From positions 1,364,001 through 1,428,000 of the forward strand of contig NZ_MTQN01000012.1 of the NCBI RefSeq assembly GCF_001984195.1: a stretch of DNA of 64,000 bases, read 5' to 3'. How positions within the stretch are numbered: position 1 is the first letter of the stretch; every line of letters starts with the position of its first letter. The DNA is from Kribbella sp. ALI-6-A. Its GTDB lineage: Bacteria > Actinomycetota > Actinomycetes > Propionibacteriales > Kribbellaceae. Positions 51,082 through 59,680 of this stretch are shown one piece after another. Under the pieces are notes generated by a model. That model saw nothing but the letters and a program-made list of their open reading frames with translations. It did not search any database and was not told the DNA's origin. The position numbers and the translations under genes were made by a program.

Positions 51082-52214
51082 TCGACGAGTTCCGGATCGC
51101 CGTTCCGCAGGAGGACGTCGACGACCTCCGCTCCCGCCTGCGCCGGACCCGCTGGCCGCGCGTGCTGCCTGCCGCGGACGACTGGTCCCGCGGCGTCCCG
51201 GTCGAGGTCTTGCAACAGGTCGTCCGGCACTGGCTCGACGACTACGACTGGCGCACGTGGGAAGCCCGGCTGAACGCGTTCCCTCAGTTCGTCACCATGA
51301 TCGAAGGCCAGCCGATCCACTTCCTGCACGTCCGCTCGTCCGAACCGGACGCGCTCCCGCTCATCCTCACGCACGGCTGGCCCGGCTCGATCGCCGAGTT
51401 TCTCGAGATCGTCGGCCCGCTCACCGACCCGCGAGCCCACGGCGGCGATCCGGCGGACGCGTTCCATCTCGTCGCCCCCTCGGTCCCCGGCCACGGCTTC
51501 TCGATCCCGCTCAACGACGCCGGCTGGAACCATCTGCGCATCGCCCACGCCTGGGCCACCCTGATGGACCGCCTCGACTACGAGCGGTACGTCGCCCAGG
51601 GCGGCGACACCGGCTCGGTCGTCTCACCCCTGCTCGGCCGCGTCGCCCCCGGCCACGTCCTCGGCGTCCACATCAACGGCGGCCTCGCCCACCCGTCCAC
51701 CGATCCCGGCTACCGGCCCGGCGACTTCGACGACCTCAGCCCGAACGACCAGGCCAAGCTCACCTTCGCCGACCACGTCCGAGCCACCGGTACGGCGTAC
51801 GCCGAACTCCAGGGCAGCAAGCCGCAGACCATCTCCTTCGCCCTGAGCGACTCCCCGGTCGGCCAACTCGCCTGGATCCTGGAGAAGTTCCACGACTGGT
51901 CCGACCCGTCCCGGCCGCTGACAGACGTTGCCCTGGGCCACATTTTGACCGACGTCTCCCTGTACTGGTTCACCAACACCAGTGCTACGTCGGCCAACCT
52001 CTACTACGAGCCCAGCACGCCCCCGCCCGAGCCCTCGTCCGTGCCCACCGGCGTCGCCGTCTTCCCCACCGACCCCGCGATGCGCCACATCCTGTCCCGC
52101 ACCCACCACCTCACCCACTGGACCGAACACCCCCGAGGCGGCCACTTCGCCGCCCTGGAGGCACCCGACCTACTGGTCGAGGACCTGCGAACCTTCTGCC
52201 GCCGTTTGCGCTAG
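51078..52214 (+). CDS. epoxide hydrolase (EHN-domain type)
   Basis: The 378-residue protein has the N-terminal EHN domain (about 1-100) and an alpha/beta-hydrolase core with HGWPGS, nucleophile GGDTGS with D177, two Tyr regions for epoxide activation and the final His in PRGGHFAALE. It opens epoxides to diols in the cytoplasm. Its ATG overlaps the MocR stop (ATGA). Together with the divergent FAD oxidoreductase it suggests a small oxidation-detoxification unit under MocR control, which is inference. Confidence 0.87.
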   Translation: MIDEFRIAVPQEDVDDLRSRLRRTRWPRVLPAADDWSRGVPVEVLQQVVRHWLDDYDWRTWEARLNAFPQFVTMIEGQPIHFLHVRSSEPDALPLILTHGWPGSIAEFLEIVGPLTDPRAHGGDPADAFHLVAPSVPGHGFSIPLNDAGWNHLRIAHAWATLMDRLDYERYVAQGGDTGSVVSPLLGRVAPGHVLGVHINGGLAHPSTDPGYRPGDFDDLSPNDQAKLTFADHVRATGTAYAELQGSKPQTISFALSDSPVGQLAWILEKFHDWSDPSRPLTDVALGHILTDVSLYWFTNTSATSANLYYEPSTPPPEPSSVPTGVAVFPTDPAMRHILSRTHHLTHWTEHPRGGHFAALEAPDLLVEDLRTFCRRLR

Positions 52215-53020
52215 CAGTACGCCCGGCAGCCGCGGTCGACCCCGTACGCCGTCTTCGCTCGCTCGACCATCGCCGCCGGCGAGCTCGGGTTGCCGGTCTT
52301 CAGCCCGGCCAGGAACCGCTGCGGCGGCACGATCCCGCGCCGGATCCACCACCGCCCGGCCGGGGTGGGCCAGCTGATGCCGAAATGCAGATGCGCCGGA
52401 GTCGATCGGGCACTGCCGGTCCGCCCGGTCAGCCCGAGCGGTTGACCCGCGCGGACGGCGAGGCCCGGACGGATCCCAGCGGTGATCGCCGACAGGTGCG
52501 AACCGTAGTACCGGACGCCGTCCCGCCCGACGATCGAGACCGCCAGTCCGCCGCGATCTGCGGCGACATTGGTCTTCGGGCTCCAACGGTCGACCCGGAT
52601 CACCTCGTCCACCCGCCCGTCGACCGGTGCGACGAACCGGCATCCAACGCGGGTGAAGATGTCGGCCGCCGGGTAATCGTGATGCGCTTGCGACGCGGAG
52701 GCTGGACAGCCTTGGACCGGGAAGACGTACCGCAGCGGCGGGCGGACCGAGATCTTCGGCGTCGCGCGGGTCGTCGCGGTCGTGCGGCCTGTCGGGGTGG
52801 CCGTCGTCCTGGGGGTCGGGCTGGCGGTCGGGACGGGCACTGCCGCGGGTGACGAGCTCACCGTCGAAGGAGACGCCGGGACCGGCGTGACCGTAGCCTG
52901 CGCGCCCGGTCGCTCAACCGCCGCGCGATCCAGCACCCCCAGCGCCGACAACACCCCGAGCCCCACGGCCGTCACCCCGACGACCGCCGCCCCGAAGATC
53001 CCCGCCGATCGACCTCTCAC
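52211..53020 (-). CDS. M23-family metallopeptidase-like envelope protein
   Basis: The ~269-residue protein has an N-terminal membrane anchor (IFGAAVVGVTAVGLGVLSAL), a Thr/Pro/Ala linker (about 35-90) and an M23 (LytM) domain with HHDYPAADIF giving H-x3-D and the late HLHFG. M23 enzymes cut peptidoglycan cross-bridges. The GTG at 53020 overlaps the stop of the Excalibur gene upstream (GTGA). The C-terminal tail carries two Cys in RGCRAYC. It belongs to a cell-envelope group with the two Excalibur genes. Confidence 0.83.
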   Translation of the reverse strand: MRGRSAGIFGAAVVGVTAVGLGVLSALGVLDRAAVERPGAQATVTPVPASPSTVSSSPAAVPVPTASPTPRTTATPTGRTTATTRATPKISVRPPLRYVFPVQGCPASASQAHHDYPAADIFTRVGCRFVAPVDGRVDEVIRVDRWSPKTNVAADRGGLAVSIVGRDGVRYYGSHLSAITAGIRPGLAVRAGQPLGLTGRTGSARSTPAHLHFGISWPTPAGRWWIRRGIVPPQRFLAGLKTGNPSSPAAMVERAKTAYGVDRGCRAYC

Positions 53021-53670
53021 TGGCGCCAGAACGCGTTGACGACCACCGCGGAGTACACCGTCTCGCACGGAATCCCGTTGCCGTCGGCATCCATCCGGGT
53101 GGGCATGCCCGAGTACCACCAGTAGGTGACGGACTCACCGTACGACGCCCCCATCGCGACCAGGTCCCGGCAGAACAGGTTCACCGGCACCGAGGCCACG
53201 GCCCGCACCTCACGTCCCCGCCAGTACTGCCCCACATCGCTGCGCGCGTAGACCGTCTCGCACGGAATTCCGTTGCGGTCAGCATCCATCTGGTTCGGCT
53301 GTCCCTCCCCCCGCCAGTAGTCGACGGCGGCGACGTAGCTGTACCCCCGCGCCTTCAGGTCCCGGCAGAACAAGCCACCCGGTAGCCCACGCACATCCCC
53401 GGGCCGCGGCACCGTCGCGGTCGGCCGCGGCGCCACCGTGACCGTTGCGGTCGGCGGCACAATCGCAGGCGCCGACGCCGCCGCCGGTGGCGTAGAGTCC
53501 CGAGCCGGCGCGCTGCTGTCCCGCACCGGCTCAGCCTTGTTCATCGTCAGCACCACCAACCAGGTGAGCAGTACCGCGATGACACCGACGGCAACTCCGG
53601 CGAGTGCGACCAGTGTTGTACTGCCGTCGTCGGTGAAGCGTTTGATCACTTTCTGTGGCGTTTGCGCCAT
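53017..53670 (-). CDS. membrane-anchored protein with two Excalibur domains
   Basis: The ~217-residue protein has a membrane segment (TTLVALAGVAVGVIAVLLTWLVVL), a Pro/Ala/Thr linker and two Excalibur Ca2+-binding domains, each with a leading Cys (LFCRDL) and the loop MDADxNGIPCETVY. Excalibur domains are extracellular, EF-hand-like and common in wall-associated proteins. The ATG at 53670 follows GGGGGGAAGACC. It overlaps the M23 gene downstream by four bases and shares an identical upstream element with the next gene. Confidence 0.85.
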   Translation of the reverse strand: MAQTPQKVIKRFTDDGSTTLVALAGVAVGVIAVLLTWLVVLTMNKAEPVRDSSAPARDSTPPAAASAPAIVPPTATVTVAPRPTATVPRPGDVRGLPGGLFCRDLKARGYSYVAAVDYWRGEGQPNQMDADRNGIPCETVYARSDVGQYWRGREVRAVASVPVNLFCRDLVAMGASYGESVTYWWYSGMPTRMDADGNGIPCETVYSAVVVNAFWRQ

Positions 53671-53709
53671 GGTCTTCCCCCCACGGCCCATCAAGTCATC
53701 ACCGTTCGT

Positions 53710-53725
53710 GTTTGTCCAGGGGTGG
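53710..53725 (-). promoter_or_regulatory. conserved 16-bp element upstream of Excalibur gene (copy 1)
   Basis: CCACCCCTGGACAAAC on the minus strand begins 55 and ends 40 bases before the ATG at 53670. The identical 16-mer lies at the same distance upstream of the neighbouring Excalibur gene, and both genes share a CCGTGGGGGGAAG leader. Confidence 0.7.
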
Positions 53726-53733
53726 GGCCGGAC

Positions 53734-54102
53734 TCACTGCTGCCAGAACTGGTCGACGGCCGGCGGTGCGTACTCCTCCTCGCACGGAATTCCGTTGCCG
53801 TCAGCATCCATCTCGGGTGGTCGGCCGTACGCGCGCCAGTAGCCCACCACGCCCGCGTACGTGTAACCACGCGCGACCAACTCCTCGCACCGCAGCCTCA
53901 CCGGCGTGGCCGGGGCGCCGGCGGGTGTCGTGCGGGCCGCCGGGGTCGGCGCGTTGGCCACCTTGGCGGGTGCGCCGGTTTCGTACGTCGCGCGCACGAC
54001 CGCGAACGTGGCCAGTATGGCGAGTACGCCGACCGCCATCCCGCCGCCAACGGCGCGCAGCGCGGCGGCACGACCGGTCCCCGGTTGTGGTGATCTCCCC
54101 AT
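53734..54102 (-). CDS. single-Excalibur-domain membrane protein
   Basis: The ~122-residue protein has a membrane helix (AVGGGMAVGVLAILATFAVV), a short linker and one Excalibur domain with RCEELVARGYTYAG and MDADGNGIPCEEEY. The ATG at 54102 has the same GGGGGGAAGATC leader as the neighbouring gene, which supports both starts. It looks like a recent tandem paralogue of the last domain of that protein. Confidence 0.85.
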   Translation of the reverse strand: MGRSPQPGTGRAAALRAVGGGMAVGVLAILATFAVVRATYETGAPAKVANAPTPAARTTPAGAPATPVRLRCEELVARGYTYAGVVGYWRAYGRPPEMDADGNGIPCEEEYAPPAVDQFWQQ

Positions 54103-54141
54103 GATCTTCCCCCCACGGTCCAGTGAGGCACCGCGGTGCGG

Positions 54142-54157
54142 GTTTGTCCAGGGGTGG
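54142..54157 (-). promoter_or_regulatory. conserved 16-bp element upstream of Excalibur gene (copy 2)
   Basis: Identical to 53710-53725 and at exactly the same distance from its start codon. Confidence 0.7.
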
Positions 54158-54242
54158 CGGCAGTGGTTCACCCGGACAACACCTGCGCGTCATCCGGAAA
54201 GGCGATGATCGCGCCGGATTCCGCCATCCGAGAGGACGCACG

Positions 54243-56003
54243 ATGGGACACTCCCACGACCACAGCGATCACGGCCACGGCCACGGGCACGGACACGGCC
54301 ACGGGCACGACCACGATCACCACCACCCGAACGCCGAACTGGACGCCGCGACGCTGGCCGCGCTGGACGAGTCGATCCCGGACTCCGACCTTTCGCCGAC
54401 CGAGGTGAGCCGCCGGTCGCTGCTGCGGTCCGCCGGCATTCTCGGAGGCACGGCGGCGCTGGCCGTCACGGGTGCGCAGGCGGCCGCCGCCGCGGCGCCG
54501 AAGAACGTGCCGGGCTGGATCTTCCAGCAGCACAAGCGGCCGAACGTCTGGCTGGCCGGCGACCACCACATCCACACCCAGATGAGCTCCGACGGCCTGT
54601 ACCGGGTCATCGACCAGGCGCGCCACGCCGCGGCATACGGGCTGGACTGGCTGGTGATCACCGACCACGGTGGCGCCACCCACGCGCGGATCGGTGTCGA
54701 CCTGGTCAACCCGCAGATCAAGGCGGCGCGCAGCGAGCTGAAGAACACGCTGATCTTCCAGGGCCTGGAGTGGAACATCCCGTCCGCCGAGCACGGCACG
54801 GTGTTCGTCGCGCCGGGCAGCCGCGAGGTCGAGGTGCTCAAGCAGTTCGAGAACAGCTACGACGGCAGCGTGAAGGGGGCCAGCGGCAACAGCCCGGCCA
54901 ACGAGGCGCTGGCCGTCTCGGGCATCCAGTGGCTCGGCCAGCAGGTCGACCGGCGCCGCGTCCAGGACGCGCTGTTCCTGGCCAACCACCCGGCCCGCAA
55001 CGGCATCGACAGCCCGCACGAGATCCGCAACTGGCGCGACGCCGACCCGCGGATCGCGATCGGTTTCGAAGGCGCGCCGGGTCACCAGGCCGCCGGTCTG
55101 CCCGCGCCGATCGGTGGTGCCCAGGCCCGCGGCTACTACGGCAACGCCCCGGGCGCGAACTCGTTCCCCGGCTACCCGCTGGAGTCCTACCGGACCTGGG
55201 GCGGCTTCGACTGGATGACCTCGACCGTCGGCGGCCTGTGGGACAGCCTGCTCGCCGAGGGCAAGCCCTGGTGGATCAGCGCGAACTCCGACAGCCACGT
55301 GAACTGGAACGAGACGGCCCGCCGTCCGGACGGTTCCGACCAGGCGCAGTTCGACCGCGACGGCCGCTACATGGACCCGGTCTACGGCAACACCGTGAAC
55401 CGGACCGCGGGCGACTTCTGGCCCGGCTACTACAGCCGCACCCACGTCGGCGCCGACCGCCGCGACTACCTGTCGGTGATGGAGGGCCTGCGGGCCGGCC
55501 GGATGTGGGTCGACCACGGCATGCTCGCCAAGGGCGTCGAGGTCGAGGTCCGCGAGGTCGGTCAGCGGTACGGCGAACCGCTCGGCGGCGCGCTCACCGT
55601 ACGCCGCGGCCGCGCGGTCGAGCTGGTCGTCCGGATCACCACCCAGACGATGCCGAACTGGGCGAACTTCGTGCCGAAGCTGAACCGGGTCGACGCGATT
55701 CGCGGCGCGGTCAAGGGCACGGTCAGCAACCGCGACACGTTCACCGCGCCGGACACCAAGGTGGTCCGGCAGTGGGACACCTCGGGCAAGCGCGGCACGT
55801 TCGAGCTGGTCTTGCCGCTGGGCCGGGCCGAGGAGCCGTTCTACGTCCGGGTCCGCGGCACCGACGGCAACCGCAGCCAGCCGGGGTACCTCGGTGCGGC
55901 GATCGACCCGGCGGGCCCGCAGCTCGACGTGGTCGGCGACGCGGACCCGTGGTCGGACCTGTGGTTCTACACGAACCCGATCTGGGTGCTCCCGAAGAAG
56001 TGA
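54243..56003 (+). CDS. Tat-exported PHP-type metallophosphoesterase with His-rich N-terminus
   Basis: The 586-residue protein begins with a ~25-residue His/Gly/Asp stretch (HGHGHGHGHGHGHDHDHHH), then a twin-arginine signal SRRSLLRSAGILGG (RR at 57-58), then a PHP-like metal-dependent phosphoesterase domain with D107-H-H109-I-H111 and TDHG (D141, H142), and later NSDSH and related His. A His-rich tail ahead of a Tat signal stays in the cytoplasm during folding and could load metal. Substrate is unknown. GAGAGGAC precedes the ATG. A small gene with a metal-like C-terminus follows 10 bp later. Confidence 0.83.
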   Translation: MGHSHDHSDHGHGHGHGHGHGHDHDHHHPNAELDAATLAALDESIPDSDLSPTEVSRRSLLRSAGILGGTAALAVTGAQAAAAAAPKNVPGWIFQQHKRPNVWLAGDHHIHTQMSSDGLYRVIDQARHAAAYGLDWLVITDHGGATHARIGVDLVNPQIKAARSELKNTLIFQGLEWNIPSAEHGTVFVAPGSREVEVLKQFENSYDGSVKGASGNSPANEALAVSGIQWLGQQVDRRRVQDALFLANHPARNGIDSPHEIRNWRDADPRIAIGFEGAPGHQAAGLPAPIGGAQARGYYGNAPGANSFPGYPLESYRTWGGFDWMTSTVGGLWDSLLAEGKPWWISANSDSHVNWNETARRPDGSDQAQFDRDGRYMDPVYGNTVNRTAGDFWPGYYSRTHVGADRRDYLSVMEGLRAGRMWVDHGMLAKGVEVEVREVGQRYGEPLGGALTVRRGRAVELVVRITTQTMPNWANFVPKLNRVDAIRGAVKGTVSNRDTFTAPDTKVVRQWDTSGKRGTFELVLPLGRAEEPFYVRVRGTDGNRSQPGYLGAAIDPAGPQLDVVGDADPWSDLWFYTNPIWVLPKK

Positions 56004-56013
56004 CGCCGACCCG

Positions 56014-56586
56014 ATGATCATCGCCGTCGACGCGGCCAGCCGCGACACCGCCGAGGCCGAGCACGTTCTGCACGAACTGCTCGCCCCGGCGGCGATCCCG
56101 GTGATCGCGTGCACCCACGCGATCACCGGGGGAGACACCCCGCACCTCGCCGTCTCGATCGCCGCGGCGACCGACGAACTCGAGGCGCACGTCCGCAGGT
56201 GGTGCGCCGACCACGGCGCCGGCTCCGCGTTCACCCGGTCCGGTGCGACCGCTCCGGACCTCGCCGGACCGAGCCCGCTGGTCCGCGGCGCGTACGTCGC
56301 TGCCGTGGAGAGCGCACTCGGCGCCGGCCGCCTGGTCCGCTGGCCCGGCTGCGAGCACGCGTACGGCGTACAGACCGCTGCCGCTCTGCGCGCCAAGGCA
56401 GGCATCGACTACGTCGAGGCGCTCGGCGGCCTACCGGTCACCGACGACACGGTGATCGACACCCGAGACTTCGTCCGCCCGGTACGCCGCGAAGGCCAGG
56501 TCATCCTCCAGGTCCAGCCCGCCGCCGGCGGCGTCCTCATCCCCTTCGAGGCCGAACACCAGCACAAGTGCTGCTCGGACCATTAG
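56014..56586 (+). CDS. hypothetical protein ending in a His/Cys cluster
   Basis: The 190-residue protein starts MIIAVDAASRDTAEAEHVLH and ends EHQHKCCSDH, a compact His/Cys group able to bind metal. I do not recognise the family. Neither a signal peptide nor a membrane segment is seen. It follows the PHP gene by 10 bp and is surely cotranscribed. Its stop codon TAG is formed by the first bases of a MITE-like element; without the insertion the stop would be TAA at the same place, so the protein is unchanged. Confidence 0.65.
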   Translation: MIIAVDAASRDTAEAEHVLHELLAPAAIPVIACTHAITGGDTPHLAVSIAAATDELEAHVRRWCADHGAGSAFTRSGATAPDLAGPSPLVRGAYVAAVESALGAGRLVRWPGCEHAYGVQTAAALRAKAGIDYVEALGGLPVTDDTVIDTRDFVRPVRREGQVILQVQPAAGGVLIPFEAEHQHKCCSDH

Positions 56587-56752
56587 GGCGTGTCTCCCAA
56601 TTCCCCGCCTACTGCGCGGCACCCGGCACGGCGCCTCGCTGCACGGGCGCCAAGGGCACGATGCTTCGCATCGCCACCCTCGTCTCCCGCACACCGAGCC
56701 ACCGCACCGGGCACCTGCTCGCTACGGCGCGGAATTGGGAGACACGCCCTAA
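56583..56752. mobile_element. 170-bp MITE-like element with 22-bp perfect terminal inverted repeats
   Basis: Positions 56583-56604 (starting TTAGGGCGTGTCTCCC) are exactly complementary to 56731-56752. The ~126 bp between them have no ORF but contain the hairpin CGATGC-TTC-GCATCG (56659-56673). The repeats are flanked by TA on both sides, as expected for a TA target duplication (IS630/Tc1-like). There is no transposase, so it would need one in trans. It lies exactly in the overlapping stop codons of two convergent genes. Confidence 0.8.
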
Positions 56753-58995
56753 CGCCGGACATCCCAAGCGTCCGAATCCGCCAGCACCTCGGGCAGTTCG
56801 CCGATCACGCCGAGGCGCTGCGTGCAGCGCGTCAGTGCGACGTACAGGTCGCGCAGGCCTCGCGGTGACTCGAGCATGATGCCCTCGGGGTCGACCACCA
56901 GCACCGAGTCGAACTCAAGCCCCTTGGCGCCCGCGACGGTCAGGACGGTCACGTCGGCCAGGTCTCCGACTGCCTCCTGCACCAGCTCCAGCCGCAGGCG
57001 CGAGGTGATCACCCCGACCTGCCCGTGCTGGACCTCCTCGCCGGCAACCTTGCTCACGTACGCCGCCTGCTCGGCCGGCGCGACGTCGACGTGCCACGGC
57101 TTCACGCCGGTCGACCTGACCGACTGCGGCGCCTTCGCCTGCGGGTCCACCAGCTGCAGCACCTGACCGGCGAGCTCCATCACCTCGGCCGGTGTGCGGT
57201 AGTTCATCGTCAGCTCCGCCAGCCGCCAGCGATCGCCGAAGGTCGACGCGAGCGCCTGCCGCCAGCTGGTCCCGCCGCCGGCCGCACTCGTTTGCGCGAC
57301 GTCGCCGACCAGCGTCATCGACCGCAGCGGGCAGCGTCGCGCGATCGCCCGCCAGGCCATCGGCGACAGCTCCTGCGCCTCGTCGACGATCACATGCCCG
57401 TACGTCCAGCGGCGGTCCGCCGCGGCGCGTTCGGCCAGCGTCCGGTCGTCGTCGGCCTCGAACCGCTCGGCCAGCGCCTCGGCGTCGAGGATGTCCCGGG
57501 CGGTCAGCACCTCCGACTCGTCGTCCTCGTCGAAGTCGGTCGAGCCCGACCCGGACAGTACGTCGAGCGAGCCCTGCGCGTAGGCGATCGCCCGCGCCCG
57601 CTCCGCCTTCAACCGGGCCGCCTCCTGGCCGTCGTCCCCGAGCAGCTCGGCCGCTTCGTCGAGCAGCGGCACGTCGGCCGGGCTCCAGTCGTCGCCGTAC
57701 CGCAGTAGGTGTTCGCGATCCAGTTCGCTCAGCTGCGGAGCAGCCGCCGCCAGCCGCTGCTCGTCGCCGTACAGGTCGACAAGGAGTTCGCGGGGGCTCA
57801 GGTTCGGCCAGAGGCGATGCAGCAACTCCTGGACGGCCGGCTCGGCGATGACCTCCTTGCGCAGCTCGGCGAGGTCGTAGTCGTCGAGCAGGTTCTCGCC
57901 GCCGAGCGGGTCGGCGCCGATGATCTCGGCGTACTGCTCGGTGAGCGTGTCGACGATCTCGGTCAGGAAGAACGGCCGGGCCTGGTTGTGCGTCAGCCGC
58001 CGCTCGCGCGCCCTAGCGCGTGCCTCCTCGGCGACCACCGGGTCGAGCCGCAGCACGGTCCGGTCCACTGTCACTTCCAGCGGCTTCGAAGGAACCCACT
58101 GACGGTTGGCGACCGCCTGCGCGATCACGTCGGCCATCACCGCCCGGCCCTTCACCTCGGCCGCCTCGGCGGACTCCGGCCGGGTCGCGGTCAGCCCGGG
58201 GTAGAGCTCGGCCAGCGTGACCAGCCGGACGCCGTCCTCACCCAGCGACGGCAGCACCTGCCCGATGAACTTCAGGAACGTCGGATTGGGGCCGACGACA
58301 AGAATTCCGCGCTTTTCCAGCTGGTCACGATGGGTGTAGAGCAGATAAGCGGCCCGGTGCAGCGCAATGGCGGTCTTTCCGGTCCCCGGACCACCTTGAA
58401 CGACCAGAATCCCCGGCAGTTCGGACCGGATGATCCGGTCCTGGTCGGCCTGGATGGTCTGCACGATCGACTCCATCGTGCCGGTCCGCCGGGCCTCCAG
58501 CGCCTTCAGCAGGACGGCCTCGCCCATCACGCCGGTACCGAGCCGGGACTCGCCGGCCGCCGTCCGCCCGAGGTCGAGCTGCTCGTCCTGGACGTCGATC
58601 ACCCGCCGCAGCCGGCTCTGGATGTGCCGGCGCCGGACGACGCCCTGGTTGTGCACCGCGGTCGCGACGTAGAACGGCCGCGCGGCGGGAGCACGCCAGT
58701 CGACCAGCAGCGGTTCGTAGTCCTCGTCGTGCAGGCCGATCCGGCCCAGGTGCAGGACCTCGCCGTTGCTGTCGTCCAGGCGGCCGAAGTACAGGCCTTC
58801 CTCGGCGGCGTTCAGCCGGGCCAGCCGGGCGTTCAGGTCGCGGACCCGGCCGTCGCGCTGGTGCAGGGCCTGGGCATTGCGCGTCCCGGCCACCTGTTCG
58901 CCGCGGCGACGGGTCTGAGCCTGCTCACGTTCGCGGTCCAGTGCCGCGTAGAACGTGGTCAGGTGAATCTGTTCCGACTGCACCGGATTCTGCAA
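56749..58995 (-). CDS. helD: HelD/HelR-type UvrD-like ATPase
   Basis: The ~748-residue protein is an SF1 helicase-like ATPase with QGGPGTGKTAIALHRAAY (Walker A), VIVDEAQELSPMAW (Walker B), LVGDVAQTSAAGG and NYRTP, plus the long N-terminal coiled region that in HelD enters RNA polymerase channels. HelD recycles stalled RNA polymerase, and actinobacterial HelR also displaces rifampicin. I chose the TTG at 58995 because GAGGGG lies six bases upstream; GTG 58983 is an alternative. The stop TAG is provided by the MITE terminus. Confidence 0.88.
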   Translation of the reverse strand: MQNPVQSEQIHLTTFYAALDREREQAQTRRRGEQVAGTRNAQALHQRDGRVRDLNARLARLNAAEEGLYFGRLDDSNGEVLHLGRIGLHDEDYEPLLVDWRAPAARPFYVATAVHNQGVVRRRHIQSRLRRVIDVQDEQLDLGRTAAGESRLGTGVMGEAVLLKALEARRTGTMESIVQTIQADQDRIIRSELPGILVVQGGPGTGKTAIALHRAAYLLYTHRDQLEKRGILVVGPNPTFLKFIGQVLPSLGEDGVRLVTLAELYPGLTATRPESAEAAEVKGRAVMADVIAQAVANRQWVPSKPLEVTVDRTVLRLDPVVAEEARARARERRLTHNQARPFFLTEIVDTLTEQYAEIIGADPLGGENLLDDYDLAELRKEVIAEPAVQELLHRLWPNLSPRELLVDLYGDEQRLAAAAPQLSELDREHLLRYGDDWSPADVPLLDEAAELLGDDGQEAARLKAERARAIAYAQGSLDVLSGSGSTDFDEDDESEVLTARDILDAEALAERFEADDDRTLAERAAADRRWTYGHVIVDEAQELSPMAWRAIARRCPLRSMTLVGDVAQTSAAGGGTSWRQALASTFGDRWRLAELTMNYRTPAEVMELAGQVLQLVDPQAKAPQSVRSTGVKPWHVDVAPAEQAAYVSKVAGEEVQHGQVGVITSRLRLELVQEAVGDLADVTVLTVAGAKGLEFDSVLVVDPEGIMLESPRGLRDLYVALTRCTQRLGVIGELPEVLADSDAWDVRR

Positions 58996-59102
58996 TTCCA
59001 GCCCCTCGTGATAAAATGCACCGCGTTGGCTCCCGTGACATTTCTTCCGGTCGCCACAAATCCTCGATTTTACGGCATTTCGCCGCTTTCTCCACCGGCA
59101 GC

Positions 59103-59133
59103 TTGACCTCAAGTGTTGTTGAGGTACTACCGT
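59103..59133 (+). promoter_or_regulatory. SoxR-box-like promoter, 19-bp spacer
   Basis: The inverted repeat ACCTCAA-GTGTTG-TTGAGGT (59106-59125) has the arms and 6-base spacer of the SoxR box. It lies between -35 TTGACC (59103-59108) and -10 TACCGT (59128-59133), which are 19 bp apart, the over-long spacing typical of MerR-family activated promoters. The GTG of the FMN reductase follows eight bases after the -10. Confidence 0.75.
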
Positions 59134-59141
59134 CGCTGGAC

Positions 59142-59666
59142 GTGACCGTTCATCCGCTCCGTCTCGCCCTGCTCGTGCGTACCGCGGAGGCCAGCCCGTT
59201 CTGCCGAGCGCTGATGACCTGGTTCAGCCGGCAGGTCGACGGCCGGGACGACTTCAAGCTCGACCTGGTCGATCTATCGATCGCCGGCGACCTGCCCGCG
59301 CGGATCGCGGAGGCCGACGCGATCGTCGTGCTCGCGCCGGAGTACAACCACGCCTATCCCGGCGACCTGAAGACCGCGATCGACTCGGTCCGCGAGCCCT
59401 GGTACGGCAAACCCGTCGGCTTCGTCGTGTACGGCGGCCGCTCGCGCGGGCTGCGGGCCGCCGAGCAACTGCGGCTCGTTTTCGGCGAGCTGCACGCGGT
59501 CACCATCCGCGAGACGCTCAGCTTCCAGCAGCTCCCCGGCGCCGTCGACACCGCCGAGCTCGCCGACCCCGCGACGGCAGTAGCCGCCACGACCATGCTC
59601 GACCAGCTCGCCTGGTGGGCCCGTGCACTGCGGGACGCCCGCACCACCACGCCGTACCCCGCCTGA
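59142..59666 (+). CDS. NADPH-dependent FMN reductase
   Basis: The ~174-residue protein is a flavodoxin-fold reductase with APEYNHAYPGDLKTAIDSV, the family signature, and KPVGFVVYGGRSRG. Such enzymes reduce quinones, azo compounds or chromate through FMN. The GTG at 59142 has no ribosome-binding site and sits directly after a SoxR-like promoter, so a leaderless, redox-inducible transcript is likely. The HelD gene is divergent. No soxR gene lies in the window. Confidence 0.85.
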   Translation: MTVHPLRLALLVRTAEASPFCRALMTWFSRQVDGRDDFKLDLVDLSIAGDLPARIAEADAIVVLAPEYNHAYPGDLKTAIDSVREPWYGKPVGFVVYGGRSRGLRAAEQLRLVFGELHAVTIRETLSFQQLPGAVDTAELADPATAVAATTMLDQLAWWARALRDARTTTPYPA

Positions 59667-59680
59667 TTAGCTAGACCCTC

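Noticed and set aside
57709..59106. Long plus-strand ORF opposite the HelD gene
   Set aside because: Antisense shadow without motifs; the minus-strand HelD frame is fully conserved.
58996..59141. Possible rifamycin-associated element upstream of HelD
   Set aside because: I looked for the conserved inverted repeat known upstream of rifampicin-inducible helR genes and saw none; the only dyad is the SoxR-like box.
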